Made by a program: the position numbers and the translations under genes. Shown here one piece after another: positions 1 through 14,272 of a stretch of DNA of 64,000 nt. The notes below the pieces were generated by a model. That model was not told where the DNA came from. It ran no database searches and saw nothing but the letters and a program-made list of their open reading frames with translations. The stretch lies in NCBI RefSeq assembly GCF_027627475.1, contig NZ_CP115484.1, positions 5,030,501-5,094,500 on the forward strand, in the 5' to 3' direction. The DNA is from Paenibacillus sp. SYP-B4298 (GTDB lineage Bacteria; Bacillota; Bacilli; Paenibacillales; Paenibacillaceae). The number at the start of each line of letters is the position of its first letter. Position 1 is the first letter of the stretch.

Positions 1-242
1 CCTTCAGTACTGTACCCACGACTAGAGGAAAACAGAGACCCAGCACCAAAGAAATCCAGCGTCCCCACACTATAACAACTTTCATCTAGTTCCTCTCCTC
101 CTTGCGATTCAGCCTTTAAATTTAGGAATGTAATCATACAACACATCCATAGTTCAAGTAACTCGCATGATCCAGTATAACGCCAAGTAAAATATAGGTG
201 AATTACTATATATATAATATTATTTATAAATAAGGGAATATC
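1..242. other. intergenic, no gene seen
   Basis: No convincing coding frame or RNA gene is visible. The last 50 bases are an AT-rich low-complexity run with alternating TA. The neighbouring gene to the left lies outside the window, so this may be its downstream or upstream spacer. Confidence 0.5.
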
Positions 243-562
243 TTGAACATTAAAAGGCCAGGCATGGCTCAACCTTTATCGTATTCGCTCAACACAAATA
301 AACCGTTTCTTACGCATACAGGACACCCAAGGCTCCCATCCTGCGAAGGAACGGTTCATCCACTTTCACTACACCTAAACAGCTCCAGCCCGCTTGATCT
401 GCTTGCTGCGGAGCTGACCACACGCGGCATCAAGTCCACGCCATGCTCCAGCCAGACGCTGCAGCTTTCCTTGCTTTTTGAGCGTGTCATAAAATTGCCG
501 CACACCGACCCGTTCGCTGATACTGGTTATGCTCGTCTACTGGGCTATATGCTTAACATTTA
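243..562 (-). pseudogene. truncated duplicate of the rlmN 3' end
   Basis: This stretch aligns closely with the 3' end and downstream flank of the intact rlmN at 4362-4690, including the segment encoding its C-terminal AACGQL motif, but carries substitutions and small indels that break the frame. At about 562 the similarity jumps: the next bases match the region upstream of rlmN (from about 5697), so most of the gene has been deleted. It is a decayed remnant of a duplicated rlmN-collagen gene unit. The forward reading frame over it is antisense and not a gene. Confidence 0.8.
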
Positions 563-782
563 AAGAGGGAAATTACAGTCTGCTGTCGGTCGCCCACCCT
601 CAACCGAGTTTGTAAACCAAATGAACTTTTACTGTCTGCATCATCTCGAATTGTAACGATTCGATTACGTTTAACAAGGATCGCATACATGGAACATTGG
701 GCTACCTGACACCTGTTCCCTATCGTCAAGAAACCTTAGGAAAGTTGTCTGATTTACTGTTGACAATCCTCATATAACTAGA

Positions 783-809
783 ACCGTTACTTACTAGAAT
801 GCATATACT
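783..809 (+). promoter_or_regulatory. candidate sigma-K type promoter, copy 1
   Basis: An AC dinucleotide at 783-784 is followed after 17 bases by CATATACT at 802-809, matching the mother-cell sigma-K pattern (AC, about 16-17 bases, CATAnnnTA) except for the last base. The same arrangement is retained in front of the second collagen-like gene although the surrounding bases differ. This fits late sporulation expression of a spore-surface protein. It is inferred from pattern alone. Confidence 0.5.
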
Positions 810-816
810 GCCTTGT

Positions 817-4129
<3,313 letters not shown>

Positions 4130-4208
4130 TATTTTTCTTCTCAGAATCAAAAATCAATAATAGCGTTAATTCAATACTGGAACGGCTGTCCGAAAAAGCC
4201 ATAAATAA

Positions 4209-4252
4209 AAAAGTTGGGCGGAGAAACGCAATGTTTCCCGTCCAACTTTTTT
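4209..4252. terminator. intrinsic terminator after collagen-like gene 1
   Basis: AAAAGTTGGGCGG and a nearly matching CCGTCCAACTTTT arm form a strong hairpin with T-runs on the forward side and A-runs before it, so it can act in both directions. Confidence 0.85.
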
Positions 4253-4421
4253 GTTCCTGCTGGAAAGTGAAGATGCCGACTCCCCTTTGCTTTCGTGTAC
4301 GCGGGCTTGAAGAGGCAAAGGCCGCAATCTTCACATTCTTAGATGTTACAGCTCGTATGTCCAATTAACATTAAGAAGCCGGGCATGTTCCGATCTTTAT
4401 CGTATTCGCTCCACACAAAAT

Positions 4422-4481
4422 AAACCGTTTCTTCCGCACACAGGACACCCAAGGCTCCCATCCTACGAAGAAGAAACGGTT
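4422..4481 (-). terminator. possible rlmN terminator with long loop
   Basis: The arms AACCGTTTCTTC and GAAGAAACGGTT pair across a loop of about 36 bases, and the reverse-strand side is followed by TATTTTGTG. The same arms survive, with one mismatch, in the rlmN remnant near 300-355. Confidence 0.45.
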
Positions 4482-4499
4482 CATCCACACTCACTACAC

Positions 4500-5567
4500 C
4501 TAAACAGCTCCAGCCCGCTTGATCTGCTTGCTGCGGAGCTGACCACACGCGGCATCAATGTCCACGCCATGCTCCAACCGGACGCTGCAGCTAATTCCTT
4601 GCTTTTTGAGCGTGTCATAAAATTGTCGTACAACCTCACGATCCGTGCGCTGATACTGGCTATGCTCGTCCACCGGATTATATGGTATCAGATTCACATT
4701 AGCCAAGGATCGGATGCTGCTCACCAGCTCCGCAAGCTCCACCGCATGCTCCGGCTGGTCGTTCACATCCTTGAGTAAGATGTACTCTATCGTGATTCGA
4801 CGACGCGTTTTAGTCAGATAATACTGAATAGATTCCATCAAGCGCTCAATCGGAATGGCGCGGTTTATCTTCATAATGCGTGTACGCAGCTCATTGTTTG
4901 GCGCATGCAGCGAGACCGCCAGATTGACGCCAAGACTGCTGTCCGCAAACTCCTCTATCTTGTTGGCAAGTCCACTCGTAGACACGGTAATGTGCCGCGG
5001 CCCAATCGCCAGTCCCTTATGATCCTTGATCACTTGTATAAAGTCGCTCATATTCTGATAATTGTCGAACGGCTCGCCAATACCCATCACAACGACATGA
5101 CTGACCCGCTCCTGACGGCCGGCCTGATCTAGATAGAGCTGCGCCTTCATAATCTGTCCCACAATTTCTCCGCTGCTCAGATCCCGGCTCTTCGCTAATA
5201 GGCCACTGGCACAAAAGCTGCAGCCAATATTACAGCCAACCTGCGTCGTTACGCATACGGACAAGCCGAACTTATGGCGCATCAGAACGGTCTCGATCAG
5301 ATTGCCATCGCTCAGCCGGAATAGGAACTTCACGGTTCCATCCGTTGCCTCCTGCTTCACATGCTCGGTCAAGGTATCGATCGCGAAGTGCGCCGCCAGC
5401 AGTTCCAGGCATTCCGGCCTGACATCGTCCATCGCCTCAAAGGATGTCACGCGCCTGCGGTACAACCACTCCCACACCTGCATCGCCCTAAATTTCTTAT
5501 GTCCACGCTCGAGCAGCCAAGCTTCCAACTGCTCACGAGTCAATCCATAAATGGATGGCTTATTCAT
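4500..5567 (-). CDS. rlmN: 23S rRNA (adenine(2503)-C(2))-methyltransferase RlmN
   Basis: A radical SAM enzyme of 355 residues that methylates C2 of A2503 in 23S rRNA (and A37 of some tRNAs) in the cytoplasm. The cluster-binding cysteines are C112, C116 and C119 in [10 protein letters not shown]. The MGIGEPFDN loop follows, and the catalytic cysteine that carries the methyl group is C341 in [10 protein letters not shown]. The RlmN-type signature [19 protein letters not shown] separates it from Cfr resistance methyltransferases. AGAGGGT lies just ahead of the ATG. It is sandwiched between two collagen-like genes. A truncated duplicate of its 3' end is at 243-562. It could be a second, paralogous rlmN of this genome. 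Confidence 0.92.
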   Translation of the reverse strand: MNKPSIYGLTREQLEAWLLERGHKKFRAMQVWEWLYRRRVTSFEAMDDVRPECLELLAAHFAIDTLTEHVKQEATDGTVKFLFRLSDGNLIETVLMRHKFGLSVCVTTQVGCNIGCSFCASGLLAKSRDLSSGEIVGQIMKAQLYLDQAGRQERVSHVVVMGIGEPFDNYQNMSDFIQVIKDHKGLAIGPRHITVSTSGLANKIEEFADSSLGVNLAVSLHAPNNELRTRIMKINRAIPIERLMESIQYYLTKTRRRITIEYILLKDVNDQPEHAVELAELVSSIRSLANVNLIPYNPVDEHSQYQRTDREVVRQFYDTLKKQGISCSVRLEHGVDIDAACGQLRSKQIKRAGAV

Positions 5568-5870
5568 GCTTACCCTCTTTTCAATTACTTATGATTCATC
5601 ACTTTATTAACTGTTCTATAGCAACTTCGGAGCAGTTGCTCCGACATTGTTTTTCATGGCTCAACATTATTATTGTCCCAGAGTTTTTTTTTAAAAACAA
5701 GAGGGAAATTACAGTCTGCTGTCTGTCTCCCGCCCTCCCATCCTACTCCTCTTATTCGCCTGCCATCCGCTGTGATCAGCATGGGATATGCAAGGAATGA
5801 CGCATAAAACAAGACGCTTGAGGTCGGTAGTATAGGTTGCAGAAGCCTCTTATTCTATAGAATGAGCCAT
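5568..5870. other. spacer between rlmN and the second collagen leader
   Basis: No gene is seen. The segment from about 5697 (AGAGGGAAATTACAGTCTGC) is repeated at 563-600 directly after the truncated rlmN, which marks the right end of the deletion in the first copy. Confidence 0.6.
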
Positions 5871-5879
5871 ATATCCAGA

Positions 5880-5906
5880 ACGGTTATTTAATAGAATGCA
5901 TATACT
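5880..5906 (+). promoter_or_regulatory. candidate sigma-K type promoter, copy 2
   Basis: AC at 5880-5881 and CATATACT at 5899-5906 are again exactly 17 bases apart. The spacer sequence differs from copy 1 at several positions while the two elements are unchanged, supporting a functional promoter. Confidence 0.5.
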
Positions 5907-5913
5907 ACTTTGA

Positions 5914-6152
5914 GCTTAATTGAAGGGTGAGGTTAAGGACAACCTATGCCGCTCTTGTGCGCTGAGCAGAGCATGCGATTGTTCCTATGACTTCCGAAAG
6001 GTTACAGCCTTTCACTTCAGTAGAGCACACTCCCTATCGTCCACCACTGTACTGGGACAAGCAAGGGAAGGATCATGCAGCCAGAACAGGTCGGTGCGAG
6101 CACCGAATCAGGCTTCCAGTTGTTGGCTGTAACGCAAAGGAGGAATAACTTC
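5914..6152 (+). promoter_or_regulatory. long structured 5' leader of collagen-like gene 2
   Basis: Closely similar to 817-1057. The perfect TCGGTGC/GCACCGA stem, the AGCCA/TGGCT outer pair, the GCTCT/AGAGC stem and the AAAGGAGG site are kept, with substitutions mainly in loops and linkers. It may be a cis-acting RNA or merely a recent duplicate. Confidence 0.45.
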
Positions 6153-7835
<1,683 letters not shown>

Positions 7836-7906
7836 CAGAGGAACACGATTTATCCTTAGCCACTCCTTCTTAAATATAGCACTGAATAAGCATTCATCTC
7901 GAAATG

Positions 7907-7943
7907 AAAGCACGCCCCAAGCTTGTAGATGGGGCGTGCTTTT
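7907..7943 (+). terminator. intrinsic terminator after collagen-like gene 2
   Basis: Perfect arms AAAGCACGCCCCA and TGGGGCGTGCTTT enclose a ten-base loop and are followed by TTTT. Confidence 0.9.
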
Positions 7944-8155
7944 CATATTATCGTCCAAAACTGGGACTCCCTTCCCTACTGAGAGCCACCTGCTCTTCAT
8001 CATTCATGTTGTTGCATAAATAACCTGCCACGCTCGAAATCTGCTCCTGTTGGAGTTTGAAGGCACACCCTAGTCACCACGCAGCAAGCGCCACTAGAGA
8101 CGGGCAGCTACAGCGGGTAGCCGAAAATGTTGTAGCGGCTTCTCTCTAGCTACGC

Positions 8156-9043
8156 TTACTGCGAGCTCAGGTAATATTGAATAAGCGCCTGTGTCCCCTT
8201 GTCCTCCAGTCCTTGCTCCGCCAGTTGCCTATATAGCGACTCGGCTAGCGACAGTCCGGGCAGCGACAGCCCCATCTCCCGGGCGGCATCCAGCGCAATC
8301 CCCATGTCCTTAATAAAATGCTTGATATAAAAGCCCGGCTCATAATCGCCTGCCAGCATGCGCGGCCCCAGGTTAGCAAGCGACCAACTGCCCGCTGCAC
8401 CGCCAGCGATAGCCTGCAGCACGGTCTGCGGATTCAACCCGGCACTCTGCGCATACGCGATCGCCTCACATACCCCCATCATATTGGAGGCAATCGCAAT
8501 CTGATTGCACATCTTCGTATGCTGTCCTGCCCCGGCTGCCCCTTGATGCACAATATTGCTACCCAACAGCTCTAGCAGCGGCCGAACGGCGGTTACGGTC
8601 TGCTCTTCTCCACCAATCATAATAGACAGCCGCGCCTCCCGGGCGCCGACATCGCCGCCCGATACCGGGGCATCAAGCGCATGCAGCCCTCTGGCCGCGC
8701 AGGCCTCTGCGATACGCTGCGCCAGCAGCGGACTGGAGGTCGTCATGTCGATCAGACAGCTTCCCTGCCGGGCATTAGCGATCAGCCCTTGCTCCCCTAG
8801 ATAGACCGCCTCCACATCCTGAGGATAGCCGATCATCGTAATGATGACATCGCATGCTGCCGCCAGCTCAGCGGGTGTCTCCTGCCAGATAGCGCCTTGC
8901 CTGACCAATTCCTCTGCTTTCGTGCGAGTGCGGGTGTACACATGAAGCGGATAGCCTGCCTTCAGGATATGCCCGGCCATGCTGGCACCCATCACACCTG
9001 TACCGATGAAGCCTACGGTTGCATTCTCAGGTGAATAGTTCAT
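8156..9043 (-). CDS. NAD(P)-dependent beta-hydroxyacid dehydrogenase
   Basis: A 295-residue cytosolic oxidoreductase of the 3-hydroxyisobutyrate / 2-hydroxy-3-oxopropionate (tartronate semialdehyde) reductase family. The Rossmann motif GFIGTGVMG is at 11-19, the substrate-binding DAPVSGG signature at 124-130, and the catalytic lysine is K177 in HTKMCNQ. Length is normal. GGGGGAGG precedes the ATG. The exact substrate cannot be read from the sequence. A glycerate kinase gene lies elsewhere in the window, but the two are too far apart to infer a shared pathway. Confidence 0.85.
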   Translation of the reverse strand: MNYSPENATVGFIGTGVMGASMAGHILKAGYPLHVYTRTRTKAEELVRQGAIWQETPAELAAACDVIITMIGYPQDVEAVYLGEQGLIANARQGSCLIDMTTSSPLLAQRIAEACAARGLHALDAPVSGGDVGAREARLSIMIGGEEQTVTAVRPLLELLGSNIVHQGAAGAGQHTKMCNQIAIASNMMGVCEAIAYAQSAGLNPQTVLQAIAGGAAGSWSLANLGPRMLAGDYEPGFYIKHFIKDMGIALDAAREMGLSLPGLSLAESLYRQLAEQGLEDKGTQALIQYYLSSQ

Positions 9044-9157
9044 TTCACTTCCTCCCCCTTCTGCTCCATCCTATGTTCTGCTTACTAGCTCCATCATAGC
9101 ACTTTCCAGACCCCGAGAGGGTAATGGTCCTTACTTACTCCTGTGCGGCTCATCCGA

Positions 9158-10636
9158 TTATCTTCCCTGAGACTGCAGCCCTGAATCCAAGACCGCCCTA
9201 GAGTTCACCATCTGCTTGGCATCATTCTCCGACTCCTGAGGCAACGGCCGCAACCGGCGCAGCTCAAGAATGAAGGTACTGCCAGCAGGCGAGCTTGAGC
9301 CCAACCACAATTGACCGCACTGTGCTTGCGCAAGCAGTCGACTGTAGGTCAAGCCTAGCCCAAGACCGCGTGTCTGCCGTTTCTTACGCATCCCGCGGAA
9401 GAAGCGCTCGAAGATGTGGGGCTGCTCCTCCTCGGTTATGCCGCTGCCGTTATCCGACACTTCCACTGCGATATGGTCCTCGCCAGCACGCAATCGTATC
9501 TCGATGCGTAGCTTTCGTTCAGGTACCGCCGCCTGCTTAGCATTATTTAATAGATTTACGACGATCTGCTGAATTCTGAGCGCATCTCCGCCAATGATCC
9601 CGTCAGCAGCAGACGGCTCCACTACGACCTCTACCGGCACTTCGTTCTGTGCCAGTTGCCATTGATAGGCGATCTCGCTCACCAGAGCTGACAGCTCCAC
9701 CGCATCCTTACGCACCTCCAGACTTCCTGAGGAGAAAGCATTGTAATGGAGCAGATCGGCCACCATCCTCTCCAGCCGAACCGATTCTTGAAGTGCAATG
9801 TCAAGAAACTCGTTGGCCTCCTCATGTGTGACTACCCCTTCGCGTATCGCCAGCAGCAGTCCTTTAATCGAGGTGACCGGCGTCTTCAGCTCATGCGTTA
9901 CCCCAGCCAGCGACAGGGCTCTCCATTCCTCCAACTGCTTCAGCTTGAGTGTCATATCCCGGAAGGAAGCGACCAGCTCCGTCATTTCCTGCTCGTGGGT
10001 TTCGACATTCAGGTCAACATCATAATTGCCATTGGCAATATGTCTGGCGCTGACAGCTACCTTGCGAATCGGGCGGGACAGCTTGCGCGACAGCAGATAC
10101 ACTGTGAACCATCCGCAGAGGATGAGCGTGAGCAGCAGCACCGTCACCAGAATCATTTCATTGGGACTATACATTAATGAACGCTTGGATTGCAGCAGCG
10201 TCACCTGCCCCTTGAGCTCCCCGCCGTTCTCGATCGGGGTAGTGATCGCCATGAAACGTCTGTCCCTGGAGTCGCCCAGATCATCGGTCAGCTTCTTCTT
10301 TACCTCGCTGTCCGTCAATTTGGGTCTGGAAAACAGCAGATTACCCTGATCATCCAGCACGAGCAGGCACATGTCCTTACTATTAATCTCAAAAAACGAT
10401 GTCCTGCTATCGAGCAGCCTGTCAAATTTCGGTGGAATTCGCAATTCTCCATTCTCCGTAACGACGCGCTCCGCAATCTCCTGTCCGAGCAGCGCCGCCG
10501 TGTTGAGGCGACTGCTTTTGGCCGTATCCATTATCCAGTAGACGGCACATAGTGCAATAATCGCCAGGCTGGTACACAGGATGATAAAGTAGCGAAATGT
10601 CCAGTACGACAAAATCGATGTCTGCTTCTTCCTCAC
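9158..10636 (-). CDS. OmpR-system sensor histidine kinase
   Basis: About 492 residues. A membrane segment lies at 15-35, an extracellular sensor region follows to about 160, the second membrane segment is at 161-183, and then come HAMP, HisKA with phospho-accepting H248 in THELKTP, and HATPase (NNAKQAA, DNGSGI, GLGLGLTYSR). It phosphorylates the regulator encoded just upstream. The GTG start overlaps the regulator stop codon as GTGA, so translation is coupled; a TTG four codons earlier is an alternative. The signal sensed is unknown. Confidence 0.85.
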   Translation of the reverse strand: MRKKQTSILSYWTFRYFIILCTSLAIIALCAVYWIMDTAKSSRLNTAALLGQEIAERVVTENGELRIPPKFDRLLDSRTSFFEINSKDMCLLVLDDQGNLLFSRPKLTDSEVKKKLTDDLGDSRDRRFMAITTPIENGGELKGQVTLLQSKRSLMYSPNEMILVTVLLLTLILCGWFTVYLLSRKLSRPIRKVAVSARHIANGNYDVDLNVETHEQEMTELVASFRDMTLKLKQLEEWRALSLAGVTHELKTPVTSIKGLLLAIREGVVTHEEANEFLDIALQESVRLERMVADLLHYNAFSSGSLEVRKDAVELSALVSEIAYQWQLAQNEVPVEVVVEPSAADGIIGGDALRIQQIVVNLLNNAKQAAVPERKLRIEIRLRAGEDHIAVEVSDNGSGITEEEQPHIFERFFRGMRKKRQTRGLGLGLTYSRLLAQAQCGQLWLGSSSPAGSTFILELRRLRPLPQESENDAKQMVNSRAVLDSGLQSQGR

Positions 10637-11316
10637 TCTTTTAGGCAAAATTGATACCCCATTCCCCGCAGCGTGCGAATCTCCCCCACATCCTGGCACC
10701 AATGCGACAGCGACTGGCGCAGCCGCTTAATGGACAAGTCTACCGCCCGATCGCTCCCGTCATAATCCATGCCCCACACCTGTTCAATGAGCTGCTCTCG
10801 TGTAAAGGCACGGTTAGGCCGCTCGGCAAGAAAGAGCAGCAAGGACAGCTCACGGGGACTGAGCGCCACCTCAGCACCGTTCACCAGCACCTGCTTGGCG
10901 GCAAAATCGATCTGCAGATTGCCGAACATCCTGCGGCTGCTCCCATCCATCCAGATGGGCCGACGCCGCAGGACCGCATTCACCCTCGCCACCACTTCTT
11001 CCGGTACAAAGGGCTTGCTCATATAATCATCCGCTCCGCCATCCAGACCGGTCAGCCGATCCTCGATGCCATCACGAGCCGTCAGCATAATAACCGGGCA
11101 GGTGCTCTTGCTGCGAATCATCGATAACAGCTCCAGCCCATCGACATCCGGCAGCATAATATCGAGCAAGACGAGCACCGGCTCCTCCAGATCGAACTGC
11201 CGGAGCGCTTCTTCGCCGTCTGCGGCCCGTATCGGCCGGTAGCCGGCTCGCTTGATATAGGCAGCCAGTACACGTGAGATGGCTGCTTCATCCTCAACGA
11301 TCAATATCGGCTTCAC
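10633..11316 (-). CDS. OmpR-family response regulator
   Basis: A 227-residue DNA-binding regulator with a receiver domain (acidic pocket EDE near the N-terminus, phosphorylated D52 in LLDIMLPD, conserved lysine in MSKPF) and a winged-helix effector domain ending RTLRGMGYQF. The GTG at 11316 was preferred because GGAGGG sits about 9 bases upstream; the GTG at 11325 is too close to that site. It forms a coupled pair with the kinase downstream and diverges from yceI, which it may regulate. Confidence 0.88.
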   Translation of the reverse strand: MKPILIVEDEAAISRVLAAYIKRAGYRPIRAADGEEALRQFDLEEPVLVLLDIMLPDVDGLELLSMIRSKSTCPVIMLTARDGIEDRLTGLDGGADDYMSKPFVPEEVVARVNAVLRRRPIWMDGSSRRMFGNLQIDFAAKQVLVNGAEVALSPRELSLLLFLAERPNRAFTREQLIEQVWGMDYDGSDRAVDLSIKRLRQSLSHWCQDVGEIRTLRGMGYQFCLKE

Positions 11317-11412
11317 AGGGCACACTCCCTCCGATTTCTTTCTTTATTTATCATTTACCATATCTGTGCGACCCTCGCAACCTTCCACAATTCCAGATGA
11401 AGAGAAATCGAA

Positions 11413-11433
11413 GAGGATGTGATCGACATCCTC
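11413..11433. promoter_or_regulatory. inverted repeat between the regulator and yceI
   Basis: GAGGATGT and ACATCCTC are perfect 8-base arms around GATCG. No T-run follows, so an operator in the divergent promoter region is more likely than a terminator. Confidence 0.35.
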
Positions 11434-11577
11434 CCGACACATTCCTTTGTTACATTAACCATCAGGGATGTCCATATAGAGAACATGCTGCAAGCACAAG
11501 AGAATAATGATCTTTAGGGGGAGACATGAGGCGCAGCACATCGAAAATAAACCGATAGAAAATGGGAGGAGTTTATA

Positions 11578-12300
11578 ATGAGTAATAAAACAAAAAAATG
11601 GTTGATTGCAGGTGCCGCTGTACTGATTATTGGAGGCGCGAGCTATGCCGTCATGAACAATTACCTGGGCAATAATGTAGAGATTACCCAAGTGATTTCT
11701 AGCGAATCGTCGGCTGCAGCCTCCGCAACCAGCAGCACGAATAGTGGTTCCGATCCCGCGACAGCAGTTCTCATCGGAACCGATCAGTTGAACGGACTAT
11801 GGAGCATAGCTGATGGCTCGAAGGTTTACTTCTCTGTCACCACCTCCAAGGAAACCGTCAACTTCGAGAATGCAGCCGTAACAGGCCAATGGAACGTAAA
11901 TGCTTCGGAGGCCAGCAGCATGACAGGGGAAGGCAGCATCGACCTGAGTCAGACCAATTCGGGCAACAGTCAGCGAGATGGGCATATCCAAGGCTCCGAT
12001 TTCTTCAATGTTGAGCAATACCCCAACGCCACCTTCACCGCCACAAGCTTCGACGGCATCCCTGGAGAGTGGACTGAAGGCACAGCCTATGACCTTACGA
12101 TGCACGGCGTATTGAGTCTGCGCGAAGCGGATAAGGAGGTCACCTTTACCGGCAAAACCGTCTATGAAGGTGGCCAACTGAAGCTGTCCGGCACAACGGT
12201 GGTCACCTTCGAGGATTTCGGCATGGAGAACCCGCATTCTGTGGTCCTTAGCACTGAGAATGATGTACGTGTCCAGTTAGAGCTTATACTGACCAAATAA
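11578..12300 (+). CDS. membrane-anchored YceI family protein
   Basis: A 240-residue protein with an N-terminal membrane anchor at about 8-28, a Ser/Ala-rich linker to about 60, and a YceI lipocalin-like beta-barrel (LNGLWSIADGSKVYFSV at its start, the VEQYPNATFTATSF strand, and a PHSVVLSTENDVRVQLEL end). YceI proteins bind isoprenoid-type lipids; here the domain would sit outside the membrane. GGGAGGAG lies 7 bases ahead of the ATG. The divergent two-component system is a plausible regulator. The specific ligand is unknown. Confidence 0.85.
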   Translation: MSNKTKKWLIAGAAVLIIGGASYAVMNNYLGNNVEITQVISSESSAAASATSSTNSGSDPATAVLIGTDQLNGLWSIADGSKVYFSVTTSKETVNFENAAVTGQWNVNASEASSMTGEGSIDLSQTNSGNSQRDGHIQGSDFFNVEQYPNATFTATSFDGIPGEWTEGTAYDLTMHGVLSLREADKEVTFTGKTVYEGGQLKLSGTTVVTFEDFGMENPHSVVLSTENDVRVQLELILTK

Positions 12301-12434
12301 GAATCGCAGAGTCTTCAAAGCCGGGCACCGCTGTCCCTGCGAGTATGCACCTGGCATCAGCCTTGCCTGCCCTCTATGGTCTGAAGGTTCGTTCCATACT
12401 GGGGGCGGCGGCGCTTCTCTCTTTGCAGTTTCTG

Positions 12435-12836
12435 CTATTCACGCTTCCCGCCGCCATCCTCACCTGACAGCAGCTTTTCCCTCATCTTGTCCTCGTACCG
12501 GGCAAATGTCGCCGAATGACTCCAGCCCCTGGCCTCCATTAATGACTGATAACGCATCTTCTTAAGCGAGAGCTGCTGGTTAAGCCGGGCACGCTCCTGA
12601 TCATTTCGGCAACAGGCAATCAGTTGCTCCAGCGTGACCATCTCCTTGCGGATTTGCATTTCCTCAGGGATCATGCCGGCATTTTTGAGCAGCTTGTAGC
12701 TTGCTCTCAGCTCCTCGGGCACTCCTGAAGCATCCTCCAGTTGCAGTGGCTGGCCTGCACCGGGCAGATTGTCGAATTCCCCCTTGCGTATCGCTTCTTG
12801 TATCTTTTCCTCAATGATCGAAGACATCCAGTCCAT
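12435..12836 (-). CDS. DUF1992 (DnaJ-related) domain protein
   Basis: A 133-residue cytosolic protein with the DUF1992 signature: IEEKIQEAIRKGEFDNLPG at 7-25, then a GQPLQLED turn and a helical C-terminal half. It is related to the conserved domain of DNAJC28 but has no J domain. The ATG at 12836 was chosen because AGGAGGG lies 6 bases upstream; a longer frame continues into the divergent promoter region without a site. Its function is not established. Confidence 0.85.
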   Translation of the reverse strand: MDWMSSIIEEKIQEAIRKGEFDNLPGAGQPLQLEDASGVPEELRASYKLLKNAGMIPEEMQIRKEMVTLEQLIACCRNDQERARLNQQLSLKKMRYQSLMEARGWSHSATFARYEDKMREKLLSGEDGGGKRE

Positions 12837-13021
12837 GTTATCCCTCCTGAACGTATAGCCGACCGCTTCTATCCACCGAACGTCATCTATCCGTATTAAT
12901 AGTTCCAGCTCTAGTATACCCGCTGACGGCAGAAGCGAGCAGCAATTTTTGGCTTGCTGTATAAATGACTGGAATCTGGTTACTTTACAAATACTTAGCC
13001 CGACAAGGAGGATACCTACGT

Positions 13022-14272
13022 ATGAATATACAATCCGGCACCTATTATTGGCCTGATACGTTCCCTGATCCGCCTGCTTACCCAGCCTTGCATGAAAATA
13101 TCGCATGCGATGTGCTGATTGTGGGTGGTGGCAGTTCAGGAGCACAATGCGCTTATTACCTGGCAGATCAACCGCTGAAGGTTGTCGTTGTTGAGAAAGG
13201 AAAAATAGGCAGTGGCAGCACAAGCACCAATACCGCATTGATTCAATATTCCGGAGAAAAGATGTTCACCAATCTGATCCATTCGTTTGGAGAAGACTAT
13301 ACACGCCGACATCTGGACCTGCTGCATCGCGCCATCGACGAGATCGAAGCCGCCGCCTCTCGCACCCGGCTGGATTTTGAATTTTGCAGAAGAGATACCT
13401 TGTATTGCGCTAGCTGTACCGAGGATGTCGCGCCGCTCCATGAGGAATACGAGCTGCTTAGACGTCTTGGCTGCGACCTGGAGTTCTGGTCCCAGGAACA
13501 GATCGAAGCCCATTACCCTTTCAGCAGAGAGGCCGCCATCTATTCCCGGAAGGACGCGGAGCTGAATCCGTTCAAATTCACACATGCACTGCTCGATTAT
13601 GCCGCAGAACATGGCGTCCGCATCTATGAGCATACGGAGGTAAACGGTCACTATTACGAGGATGGACACCGCCTCGTCGTGATGACAACCAAGGACGGCT
13701 ACACCATTACGGCAAGGCAGGTGATTTTTGCCGCGGGATATGAGGGCATAGAGATTCAGAAGGACAAGCAGGTATCCTTCGTGAGCACCTATACCGTCAC
13801 TACAAGCCCCATCACAGACCTGTCCTCCTGGTACCATCGCACCCTGATCTGGGAGACCGCCCGTCCCTACATCTACATGCGTACAACAGCCGACAACCGT
13901 ATCATTATCGGCGGATTGGATGAGAATACCGACTACCCGGAAGTCCGCGACCGCAAGCTCGTCCATAAGACAGATAAACTGATGGAGGAATTGACCAAGC
14001 GCTTTCCCGATCTCGGACAAGACGTGCGCGCCGAGTATGCGCTGGCTAGCTTCTATGGGGGAACAGCAGATGGGATGCCCATCATCGGGCGGTATGAGAA
14101 GTATCCCAACTGTTATTTTCTATTCGCCTTTGGCGACAACGGCACCGTATACAGTCAGGCTCTGTCCAGACTGATTGCCAAGGAAGTCGCGGGCGAGCAT
14201 GACCCTGATCTGCAATTATATCTTTCGGAACGTCCACTGCTACAGCAGCCGGCAGGGCTTCCCGTCTCCTGA
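13022..14272 (+). CDS. FAD-dependent oxidoreductase (DAO family)
   Basis: A 416-residue glycine-oxidase/D-amino-acid-oxidase type flavoenzyme. The dinucleotide-binding motif DVLIVGGGSSG is at 30-40, with the FAD ribose contact VVEKGKIGSGSTS after it; the C-terminal half carries the GGLDE and GMPIIG segments common in this family. AAGGAGG precedes the ATG by 10 bases. It diverges from the DUF1992 gene. The substrate is probably a primary or secondary amine, but cannot be assigned. Some members of this type are fused to a Rieske domain; this one is not. Confidence 0.82.
   Translation: MNIQSGTYYWPDTFPDPPAYPALHENIACDVLIVGGGSSGAQCAYYLADQPLKVVVVEKGKIGSGSTSTNTALIQYSGEKMFTNLIHSFGEDYTRRHLDLLHRAIDEIEAAASRTRLDFEFCRRDTLYCASCTEDVAPLHEEYELLRRLGCDLEFWSQEQIEAHYPFSREAAIYSRKDAELNPFKFTHALLDYAAEHGVRIYEHTEVNGHYYEDGHRLVVMTTKDGYTITARQVIFAAGYEGIEIQKDKQVSFVSTYTVTTSPITDLSSWYHRTLIWETARPYIYMRTTADNRIIIGGLDENTDYPEVRDRKLVHKTDKLMEELTKRFPDLGQDVRAEYALASFYGGTADGMPIIGRYEKYPNCYFLFAFGDNGTVYSQALSRLIAKEVAGEHDPDLQLYLSERPLLQQPAGLPVS

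Noticed and set aside
4500-5567. Cfr-type resistance methyltransferase
   Set aside because: The sequence carries RlmN-specific stretches ([19 protein letters not shown] and MGIGEPFDN) and agrees with RlmN along its length.
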